DNA from: JBFJWU01 sp041623475 [NCBI: bacterium] | Lineage (GTDB): Bacteria > J088 | DNA length: 15,551 nt | Reading direction: 5' to 3' | Assembly (NCBI GenBank): GCA_041623475.1 | Contig: JBFJWU010000036.1 | Coordinates: 1 to 15,551, forward strand | Shown: positions 9,815 through 15,551 of the stretch, in pieces | Layout of the letters: the number at the start of each line of letters is the position of its first letter | Position numbering within the stretch: the stretch's first letter is position 1 | Made by a program: the position numbers and the translations under genes | Notes under the pieces: model-generated | What the model was told of the DNA's origin: nothing | Seen by the model: only the letters and a program-made list of their open reading frames with translations | The model's database searches: none

Positions 9815-10579
9815 ATGCAGATCCAGAATCCCGATTTTGACATAGCCGGCAGGCGAATCCTGGTGACCGGCGCGTCGTCCGGCTTTGGCCAGTTCTTTGC
9901 AACTCGGCTTGCGGCCCGCGGGGCCCGCGTTGTCCTGGCAGCCAGGCGCCTGGACCGTTGCCAGGACACCGTCCAGCAGATTCAAGCCGCTGGCGGCACC
10001 GCCACCGCGGTGGCAATGGATGTGTCTGACAGCGAATCGGTCCGGCAGGCATTCTCGGCAGCCGGTCCCGTCGATGTCCTGGTCAATAATGCTGGCATCA
10101 ATATCCTGGGAGCCACCGACAAGCTGTCCGACCAGGACTGGCAGCAGGTGTTGGACACCAACCTGAACGGTGTCTGGCGCTGCAGCCGCCAGGCAATCCA
10201 GATTTGGAAGACCGACGACCGCCCCGGCAATATCATCAATATTGCGTCGATCCTGGGGCTTCGTGTCGCCGGGCAGCTTGGGCCATATGCGGCCAGCAAA
10301 GCCGCTGTCGTCCAATTGACCCGTTCGCTGGCATTGGATTTTGCGCGCAACGGAATTCGCTGCAACGCAATCTGCCCCGGATACTTCGAGACCGATATCA
10401 ATCGCGATTTCATGCAGACCGACGCCGGCCAGAAACAGATCAAACGAATCCCCCAGCGACGAATGGGCGACCTGTCGGAACTGCTGGGCCCGATTCTGCT
10501 GCTGGCATCTGACGCGTCCACGTATATGACCGGTTCGATCCTGACGGTCGACGGCGGTCACCTGGTCAATACGCTATAG
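9815..10579 (+). CDS. Short-chain dehydrogenase/reductase (classical SDR)
   Basis: The 254-residue product is a complete classical SDR. It has the nucleotide-binding TGASSGFG (18-25), NNAG (91-94), and the catalytic tetrad Asn116, Ser145 (NIAS), Tyr158 and Lys162 (YAASK). Pro-Gly after strand beta-6 (CPGYFETD) is also kept. The ARR (43-45) after the second strand places basic residues where NADP-preferring enzymes have them, so NADP(H) use is possible but not certain. A strong ribosome binding site AGGAAGGA (9803-9810) precedes the ATG by 4 bases. It closes the catabolic operon. I infer oxidation of an alcohol or dihydrodiol, or reduction of a ketone, in the same pathway. No clear terminator follows; clpS begins 51 bases on from its own promoter-like sequence. 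Confidence 0.92.
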   Translation: MQIQNPDFDIAGRRILVTGASSGFGQFFATRLAARGARVVLAARRLDRCQDTVQQIQAAGGTATAVAMDVSDSESVRQAFSAAGPVDVLVNNAGINILGATDKLSDQDWQQVLDTNLNGVWRCSRQAIQIWKTDDRPGNIINIASILGLRVAGQLGPYAASKAAVVQLTRSLALDFARNGIRCNAICPGYFETDINRDFMQTDAGQKQIKRIPQRRMGDLSELLGPILLLASDASTYMTGSILTVDGGHLVNTL

Positions 10580-10607
10580 AGCGACGCAGCGACAAGTCCC
10601 GTTTGTT

Positions 10608-10613
10608 TATAAT
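10608..10613 (+). promoter_or_regulatory. Putative -10 element for clpS-clpA
   Basis: A consensus TATAAT lies 17 bases ahead of the clpS start codon, with GAGGTG (10621-10626) as ribosome binding site. The matching -35 position (about 10585-10590) is poor, so activity may depend on other factors. The spacing would give a very short leader of about 10 bases. Confidence 0.45.
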
Positions 10614-10630
10614 GACGGTCGAGGTGCTGC

Positions 10631-10972
10631 ATGGCTGAAGACCCCCAAAAAGGTGGTCCGCAAGACGGCGGGACACAGCTTGTCACCGAGCGCCGCACCC
10701 GCCTGAAGCGACCCAACCGCTATAAAGTCGTCTTGCTCAATGACGACTACACGCCGATGGAATTTGTCGTCTGGCTGCTGGTTACAGTGTTCCACCGATC
10801 CGAAGCGGACTCACGCAGATTGATGCTCCAGATCCACACCAAAGGCAAGGGGGTCTGCGGGACGTACTCCCACGATGTCGCTCGGACAAAATTGTTCCAG
10901 GTGCAATCCCTGGCCGAAAAAAACGGCCATCCACTGCAGGCGGTCCTGGAAGCCGCCGGCCCCGAGGAATAA
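10631..10972 (+). CDS. clpS: ATP-dependent Clp protease adaptor ClpS
   Basis: ClpS binds N-degron substrates (Leu, Phe, Tyr, Trp N-termini) and hands them to ClpA for unfolding and ClpP degradation in the cytosol. The 113-residue protein has a flexible N-terminal 30 residues followed by the conserved core. NDDYTPMEFVV (37-47) gives the N-terminal-residue pocket: N37, D38 and gatekeeper M43 correspond to E. coli N34, D35 and M40. His69 (LQIHTKG) corresponds to E. coli H66. The GxC(G)TYSHDVA segment is also intact. Size is normal. The ATG follows GAGGTG by 4 bases. The gene stops 2 bases before clpA, so the adaptor and its unfoldase are co-transcribed, the usual proteobacterial arrangement. Confidence 0.97.
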   Translation: MAEDPQKGGPQDGGTQLVTERRTRLKRPNRYKVVLLNDDYTPMEFVVWLLVTVFHRSEADSRRLMLQIHTKGKGVCGTYSHDVARTKLFQVQSLAEKNGHPLQAVLEAAGPEE

Positions 10973-10974
10973 AC

Positions 10975-13299
10975 GTGTTGTTATCAGAAGAACTGGAAGC
11001 GACCCTGCACAGGGCGTTCGAACTGGCCCGCGAACGGAAACACGAATTTGTGACGCTGGAGCACCTGCTGTTTTCGCTGACCTTTGACGAAACCGCTGCC
11101 GACATCCTGGTTAATTGCGGTGCTGACCTGGAACAACTGCAAACCAGCCTGCTGGAATACATCGAAAACGAAGTTCCCCGCCTGCCTGACCAAACCGGTA
11201 TTGAAAAAGATGGCGAGGCCGGTCCCCAGTACACGCTGGGGATCCAGTACGTGCTGCAGATTGCTGCTGCCCACGTTCAGTCGTCCGGCAAGGAAAAAAT
11301 TGACGGTGGCAATGTCCTGGCCGCATTGTTTCGCGAACAGGAGTCCCACGCGGTCTATTTCCTGGACCAGCAGGATGTCACCCGCTTCGACATCGTCCGT
11401 TACATATCCCACGGAATCGGAAAGTCCACAGACCTGGCCAGCCAGCTTCGCGATGCGATTGACGAAGATGCCGAACTGGACAACGATGGCGGCGATCCGC
11501 TCGAACGATTCTGCGTCAACCTGAATGAACGGGCAGAAGCCGGCGGCATTGATCCACTGATCGGGCGCCAGACCGAACTGGAACGCACGATCCGCATCCT
11601 CGCCCGGCGACGCAAGAACAACCCGATCTACGTCGGCGACGCGGGCGTCGGCAAGACCGCCATCGCCGAGGGACTGGCGCGCCAGATCGTCGCCGGTGAT
11701 GTCCCCGGCTTTCTCGCCGATTCGACAATCTATGCGCTGGACATGGCCAGCCTGCTGGCCGGCACCCGCTATCGCGGCGATTTCGAAGAACGACTCAAGG
11801 CCGTCATCCAGTACATGACCGAGGACTCCAGCCGGATTCTGTTCATTGACGAAATACATACAATCATTGGCGCGGGTGCCGCATCCGGCGGAACGCTGGA
11901 TGCGTCGAACCTGCTCAAGCCGGCCCTGGCCAACGGGCAGATTCGCTGCATCGGCACGACAACCTGGAAAGAATATCGGCAGGTGTTTGAAAAGGACCAC
12001 GCCCTCAGCCGACGGTTCCAGAAGATCGAAGTACACGAACCCGATATCCAGGAAACCGTCGAAATCCTCAAAGGCCTGCAGAGCCGCTACGAGGAATTCC
12101 ACGGTGTGACCTATACGCCGTCGGCGATCAAGGCCGCAGCACGCCTGGCCGAAAAACACATTACCGATCGGTTCCTTCCGGACAAGGCCATTGACGTTAT
12201 GGACGAGTCCGGGGCCGAGGTCAAACTGCGCCACCAGCGGACGCCGCGAACAGACGGCACCCCCAAAGTCCGGCCAAGGGACGTCGAAACCGTCATTTCG
12301 CGGGTCGCCAAGGTCCCGACCGAAACCGTGCGGACCGACGACAAGACCCGTCTGGAAAACCTGGACCGGGACCTGAAACTGCTGATCTACGGCCAGGATG
12401 AAGCCGTCCAGGATATTACCCAGGCTGTCAGGCTGGCACGCGCCGGACTGGGCCAGCCCGACAAGCCGGTCGGGTCGTTCCTGTTTGCCGGTCCAACCGG
12501 TGTCGGCAAGACCGAACTGGCCCGGCAACTGGCCAACCTGCTGGATGTCGAATTCATCCGCTTTGACATGAGCGAATACCAGGAAAAACATACGGTGTCG
12601 CGCCTGATCGGTTCACCACCGGGCTATGTTGGTTTTGACCAGGGTGGACAGCTGACCGAAGCGATCAACCGGTCACCACACTGCGTCCTGTTGCTGGACG
12701 AGATCGAAAAAGCCCACCCCGATATCTACCAGATCCTGCTGCAGGTCATGGACTATGCAACATTGACAGACAACAACGGCCGCAAGGCTGATTTTCGCCA
12801 GGTCATCCTGATCATGACCACGAACGTCGGTGCGACAGAACTGGTCGGCAACCCGCTTGGATTTGGCGACCAGACGAACGTCGAGCAGAAGAGCGGCAAG
12901 GCCGTCGAGCGTGCATTTACACCGGAATTCCGCAATCGCCTGACCCGTGTGGTCCAGTTCCACCAACTGGACAGCGGAATCGCCGAACGGATTGTCGAAA
13001 AAATGGTGCAAGAGGTCGAGGACCGGCTGGCAGTCAAAAAGATTTCCCTGGCGCTGGACCGCAGCGCCCGCGAATGGCTGGCGACCAAGGGGTTTGATCG
13101 CCAGATGGGTGCCCGTCCGATCCGCCGCCTGATCGAAACCGAAATTTCCCACGCCCTCAGCGAGGAAATCCTGTTTGGCAAACTGGCCCGCGGTGGCAAT
13201 GTCCGTATCACCGCAAACGACGACGGCCTTGTATTTGAATTCAGTGACCCCACCGACAAATCAGGGAACAAGCGCAAGAAAGTCGCCAAGCCGTCGTGA
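10975..13299 (+). CDS. clpA: ATP-dependent Clp protease ATP-binding subunit ClpA
   Basis: ClpA is the hexameric AAA+ unfoldase that feeds ClpS-delivered and other substrates to ClpP. The 774-residue product (E. coli 758) has the N-domain (about 1-145). AAA-1 carries Walker A GDAGVGKT (221-228) and Walker [12 protein letters not shown]-2 carries Walker A GPTGVGKT (506-513), Walker [14 protein letters not shown], and the C-terminal ARPIRRLIE sensor-2 motif. The long coiled middle domain of ClpB is absent, as expected for ClpA. The ClpP-docking loop reads LGF (628-630), fitting the [LIVMP]-G-[FL] consensus, so a ClpP must be encoded elsewhere. Translation starts at a GTG two bases after the clpS stop. 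The stop codon overlaps the next start (GTGA). Confidence 0.98.
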   Translation: MLLSEELEATLHRAFELARERKHEFVTLEHLLFSLTFDETAADILVNCGADLEQLQTSLLEYIENEVPRLPDQTGIEKDGEAGPQYTLGIQYVLQIAAAHVQSSGKEKIDGGNVLAALFREQESHAVYFLDQQDVTRFDIVRYISHGIGKSTDLASQLRDAIDEDAELDNDGGDPLERFCVNLNERAEAGGIDPLIGRQTELERTIRILARRRKNNPIYVGDAGVGKTAIAEGLARQIVAGDVPGFLADSTIYALDMASLLAGTRYRGDFEERLKAVIQYMTEDSSRILFIDEIHTIIGAGAASGGTLDASNLLKPALANGQIRCIGTTTWKEYRQVFEKDHALSRRFQKIEVHEPDIQETVEILKGLQSRYEEFHGVTYTPSAIKAAARLAEKHITDRFLPDKAIDVMDESGAEVKLRHQRTPRTDGTPKVRPRDVETVISRVAKVPTETVRTDDKTRLENLDRDLKLLIYGQDEAVQDITQAVRLARAGLGQPDKPVGSFLFAGPTGVGKTELARQLANLLDVEFIRFDMSEYQEKHTVSRLIGSPPGYVGFDQGGQLTEAINRSPHCVLLLDEIEKAHPDIYQILLQVMDYATLTDNNGRKADFRQVILIMTTNVGATELVGNPLGFGDQTNVEQKSGKAVERAFTPEFRNRLTRVVQFHQLDSGIAERIVEKMVQEVEDRLAVKKISLALDRSAREWLATKGFDRQMGARPIRRLIETEISHALSEEILFGKLARGGNVRITANDDGLVFEFSDPTDKSGNKRKKVAKPS

Positions 13300-13496
13300 A
13301 CCTCCAGATTACGGCGGTCGCGACCGTCGCCTATATTGCCATCGGGATCATGTTCCTGGCCGAGCACGTCCAGGGCAGCCAGTTTGAATACGCCCTGTTG
13401 CTGGGAACTGTGTTTCTGGTTGTCGGGATCCTGCGCGCCTGGATGTTGCTGATGGTCGTTCGCCGTCGGCGACGCACCCAGGCCGCCGAAACCTGA
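13296..13496 (+). CDS. Small two-helix inner-membrane protein
   Basis: This 66-residue protein of unknown family starts at a GTG that overlaps the clpA stop by 4 bases (GTGA), so translation is probably coupled. Hydrophobic segments at about residues 5-21 and 32-55 predict two membrane helices with a short loop containing Glu, His and Gln. The run RRRRR (56-60) at the C-terminal end should face the cytoplasm, so both ends are predicted inside. The coding-like hydrophobic pattern and the tight fusion to the clpA end support a real gene. A role in Clp function is only suggested by position. Confidence 0.7.
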   Translation: MNLQITAVATVAYIAIGIMFLAEHVQGSQFEYALLLGTVFLVVGILRAWMLLMVVRRRRRTQAAET

Positions 13497-13502
13497 CCGT
13501 AT

Positions 13503-14078
13503 TCAGAACGTAGCTACGGACCCCTCGTCCGCTTCATTCCAGAACGGCGAGTTGGGGAACGCCAGCTTCAGACCCTGCAGGATCTCACCTGGATCGGTTG
13601 GAACCGGGTAGTCGTTTTCAACGCCCTCAAAAATCCGGAACAGGTACGTGAACATTTCCTGCGCGTCGCAATTCATCGGCAGCAGGCCATCCGCCGTTGC
13701 ATCCACCGCGTGACCGGCTGCAACCTGCAGGTCGTGTGTCCAGGCCCCGTACACACACGCGCGACGCCCGGGAACCAGCTCGCGAAAACGGCGAATCGCG
13801 TCACCTGCCTCGCCGGGCCGCTCGGGCGAAGACAGGGCATAGATCCCAACCGGATCGATATCGGCCAGTGCCAGTTCCAGCAGTTCAACGGTCCTGACCG
13901 CCAGGCAGTTTAATGTCGATGCCTGCGAAAAGAACGCCGATGCATCCAGCGCATCGTGGCCGAACATCACAAATGGCCGGTCCGTGGCACCATGCATCTC
14001 GGCCAGGGCGGACGGGAATAACACCCCGTAGGCCAGCGAACGCGGTTCCGGCGGACTAATATCATCCAGAGTGGTCAT
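13503..14078 (-). CDS. Conserved-looking protein of unknown function
   Basis: The 191-residue product (start ATG 14078) is not one I recognise. It is acidic and soluble, without signal peptide or membrane helix. Noticeable segments are FVMFGHDALDASAFF, a Leu/Ala-rich helix (TVELLELALADIDPVGIYAL), CVYGAWTHDLQVAAGHAVDATADG and an acidic C-terminus. An open frame extends upstream to 14255, but the ATG at 14078 is preferred because it overlaps the hydrolase stop as ATGA, a standard translational coupling. It therefore forms a two-gene operon with the lipase-like hydrolase and may assist or regulate it. It ends 6 bases from the convergent small membrane protein gene, leaving no room for a separate terminator. 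Confidence 0.75.
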   Translation of the reverse strand: MTTLDDISPPEPRSLAYGVLFPSALAEMHGATDRPFVMFGHDALDASAFFSQASTLNCLAVRTVELLELALADIDPVGIYALSSPERPGEAGDAIRRFRELVPGRRACVYGAWTHDLQVAAGHAVDATADGLLPMNCDAQEMFTYLFRIFEGVENDYPVPTDPGEILQGLKLAFPNSPFWNEADEGSVATF

Positions 14079-15025
14079 TTCGATGCCACCACCCCGGCCA
14101 GGAACGCCCGATAGTGTTCTGCCGATTCTGCCGGACGTTCCGCCATCGGCAGATGCCCACAGTTTTCGAGGACGACTGTCGACTTCAGGTTGGGCAGCAA
14201 CGGTTCCATCACCGCGACAGCAGACACATCCAGCAATCGGTCCGTGTCCCCCCACAGGATCATTGTCGGGGCCGATACCGCGCCCAGGCGATCGTCCAGG
14301 AAATAGGTTTTCTCCTGCAGTTCGGTAAAGATCTTGTCATTGAACGATCGAAACTGAACAGACCGCTCGGCCAGTTTTTGTTTGATCGGTCCGGGGATTG
14401 GCGGAATGTCCACAAATACAAACGCCAGCAATCGATCAAAGTCCTCGACCGTATCCACCAGCAACGGATTCGTTCCGCCCTCGCGCAACCTGTCCAGCTC
14501 GCTGGGGGTCGCCGTTGTAATCCCGGCATTGGCGAACAGGGCGACGCTGGCCACCCGTTCCGGGCGTTCAATCGCCATCGCGGCGGCCAGGTGTCCGCCC
14601 ATGGAATTGCCCGCAACATGGACCTGATCCAACCCTAACCGGTCCATGAACATGGACACGCGAACGACCTGGGACAAAATATCGTAACTTGCATCGCTGA
14701 CCCTGGAACTGAACCCAAATCCAGGCAGGTCGGGAATCACCAGTCGGTAATCCTCGGCCAGGTGCGCAGCGAAACGGGTCCAGTTGTCCTTGTCCGCACC
14801 AAACCCGTGCAGCAACAGCAGCACCGGACCGTCGGCCCGCCCCCCGTGCAGGTACCGGATATCGTGGCCGGGAACACTGGCGGTATCCTCCAGTAAACCC
14901 GCACCACTGCGTTCCAGATTGACCGCAAACTCGAGGACGTGGTCCGGAGCAAGATACGGCAATGCAACCAGCAGGCCACCGACGAGTCCCAGCAGGACCA
15001 ATGCTGCCAAGAAAAATTTCTTCAT
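14075..15025 (-). CDS. Membrane-anchored family V lipase-like alpha/beta hydrolase
   Basis: The 316-residue hydrolase begins with MKKFF and a hydrophobic segment (about 4-25), a signal anchor or uncleaved signal peptide, so the catalytic domain should lie in the periplasm or on the membrane. HGFGADKDNW (73-82) is the hallmark of the Moraxella/Psychrobacter family V lipases and related PHA depolymerase-like enzymes. The triad is Ser141 (GNSMGG), Asp262 (WGDTDRLLD) and His291 (CGHLPMAERP). AAGGAA just upstream supports the ATG. The likely role is hydrolysis of lipid or polyester bonds at the envelope; substrate specificity cannot be read. It is first of a two-gene operon and divergent from the lipoprotein gene at 15151. 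Confidence 0.9.
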   Translation of the reverse strand: MKKFFLAALVLLGLVGGLLVALPYLAPDHVLEFAVNLERSGAGLLEDTASVPGHDIRYLHGGRADGPVLLLLHGFGADKDNWTRFAAHLAEDYRLVIPDLPGFGFSSRVSDASYDILSQVVRVSMFMDRLGLDQVHVAGNSMGGHLAAAMAIERPERVASVALFANAGITTATPSELDRLREGGTNPLLVDTVEDFDRLLAFVFVDIPPIPGPIKQKLAERSVQFRSFNDKIFTELQEKTYFLDDRLGAVSAPTMILWGDTDRLLDVSAVAVMEPLLPNLKSTVVLENCGHLPMAERPAESAEHYRAFLAGVVASK

Positions 15026-15082
15026 GTTCCTTTTCGGACACCCCTGTGGGCATCGTCCTCCCTGCCGGACATGTTACAAACT

Positions 15083-15110
15083 GCCGCCAGCCATGCAATC
15101 AGGTGGCGGC
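15083..15110. promoter_or_regulatory. Inverted repeat in divergent intergenic region
   Basis: GCCGCCA (15083-15089) and TGGCGGC (15104-15110) form a 7-base inverted repeat with a 14-base centre, between the divergent hydrolase and lipoprotein genes. It lies where the -35 region of the rightward gene would be. It may be an operator or a hairpin; no regulator gene is nearby to assign to it. Confidence 0.3.
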
Positions 15111-15125
15111 CAGCAAACTAATTCA

Positions 15126-15131
15126 TACAAT
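15126..15131 (+). promoter_or_regulatory. Putative -10 element for the lipoprotein gene
   Basis: TACAAT lies 19 bases ahead of the chosen ATG at 15151, with no good -35 partner at the expected distance. If used, transcription would start near 15138, which excludes the in-frame ATG at 15130 and favours 15151, preceded by GGGGAG. Confidence 0.35.
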
Positions 15132-15150
15132 GACTCTAATGGGGAGCGCA

Positions 15151-15551
15151 ATGACACAATACCACCGGTACGTTGCAATCTGGACACTGATGGCGGCCAC
15201 GGCGTTGGTCGCCGGCTGTGCGGGCAACGCCATCCTGTTTTATGATCCGGGCGCACCTGGTTTTGCCGGAGATCGCTATCTGGACGACCAGGCAACACAC
15301 CAGATCCAGATCAACAAGCTTCAATCCTATGACCCGGTCCGCGATGCGGACATCGCCCTGGCCCGCGGTGACCAGCGGTTTGTGGCGGTCAAGAAGTATT
15401 CTTACTTCATCCCTGGCGTGACCGGACTTGAAATGACCAGACTGGCCCGCGAAAAGTACGGGATCAAGGTTATTTCGGGGACCGGTGGCGAAGGCCGGCC
15501 GTTGGATGAAACGTTGTTGGATGCTGCGACAGAATACGCCAAGGCATACAA
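15151..15551 (+). CDS. Putative lipoprotein, 3' end beyond window
   Basis: The frame stays open from the ATG at 15151 to the window edge (133 complete codons), so this is a 5' partial gene. The product has a lipoprotein signal peptide ending in lipobox V20-A21-G22-C23. The mature part continues CAGNAILFYDPGAPG, then an alpha/beta-looking stretch (RDADIALARGDQRFVAVKKYSYFIPGVTG, EKYGIKVISGTGGEG). I do not recognise a family. Start choice: GGGGAG (15141-15146) lies 4 bases upstream; in-frame ATGs at 15130 and 15139 are alternatives but fit the promoter less well. It diverges from the lipase-like gene. Envelope location is secure; function is unknown. Confidence 0.75.
   Translation, partial: MTQYHRYVAIWTLMAATALVAGCAGNAILFYDPGAPGFAGDRYLDDQATHQIQINKLQSYDPVRDADIALARGDQRFVAVKKYSYFIPGVTGLEMTRLAREKYGIKVISGTGGEGRPLDETLLDAATEYAKAY

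Noticed and set aside
9620-10561. Minus-strand open frame of about 310 codons across the TetR and SDR genes
   Set aside because: It spans two well-supported genes on the other strand and the peptide shows no family features; a codon-bias shadow.
10984-12591. Long open frame (over 500 codons) on the minus strand inside clpA
   Set aside because: It is antisense to an unmistakable ClpA, has no recognisable domains, and long antisense frames are expected in GC-rich coding DNA.
13497-13502. Terminator between the convergent small membrane protein and unknown-protein genes
   Set aside because: Only 6 bases separate the stops and no stem with a T-run is visible around them.
14079-14255. N-terminal extension of the unknown protein upstream of its ATG at 14078
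   Set aside because: The extension lies within the hydrolase coding sequence and its Gly/Arg/Cys-rich peptide looks like an out-of-frame read; the ATGA overlap gives a better start.

Overview
This is a GC-rich (about 60% by eye) bacterial chromosome segment. Its gene content points to a proteobacterium, most likely an environmental gammaproteobacterium: a long-form ThiC with N-terminal domain, a ClpS-ClpA pair, a COG3146/DUF482 acyltransferase-like protein, Sec/lipobox lipoproteins and a Moraxella-type (family V) lipase. This placement is inference from protein families only. There is no rRNA, tRNA, CRISPR array, phage gene or recognisable transposase.

Layout. (1) 1-239: intergenic, with copy 1 of a structured repeat. 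(2) 240-2150 (-): thiC. (3) 2316-4367 (+): a large secreted lipoprotein with a serine-hydrolase core, divergent from thiC. (4) 4368-4861: a 494-base gap with copy 2 of the repeat. (5) 4862-6058 (+): DUF482/FemAB-like protein, whose 3' end overlaps tail-to-tail with the next gene. (6) 6037-10579: a compact catabolic-looking cluster. An isocitrate lyase/PEP mutase superfamily lyase (-) diverges from a (+) operon of a homogentisate 1,2-dioxygenase-like cupin, an alpha/beta hydrolase, a TetR regulator and a short-chain dehydrogenase. (7) 10631-13496 (+): clpS, clpA and a 66-residue two-helix membrane protein. (8) 13503-15025 (-): a membrane-anchored family V lipase-like hydrolase and a translationally coupled unknown protein. 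(9) 15151-end (+): the start of a lipoprotein cut by the window edge.

The most interesting part is the 6.0-10.6 kb cluster. The 90-base gap between its two arms holds a perfect 17-base palindrome (6942-6958) flanked by TTGACA on both strands, so two face-to-face promoters share one operator-like site. The TetR protein of the same operon is the obvious candidate ligand. The enzyme set (dehydrogenase, Fe(II)-type ring-cleaving dioxygenase, hydrolase, C-C lyase) reads as a self-contained, inducible route for an aromatic or otherwise cyclic substrate. The usual homogentisate partners (maleylacetoacetate isomerase and fumarylacetoacetase) are absent, so the substrate is probably not simply homogentisate. 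The pathway assignment is hypothesis; the gene families, metal ligands, catalytic motifs and palindrome are read directly from the sequence.

The rest is housekeeping: thiamine pyrimidine synthesis (thiC, with no visible TPP riboswitch) and N-degron proteolysis (clpS-clpA), together with envelope or secreted hydrolases of unknown substrate.
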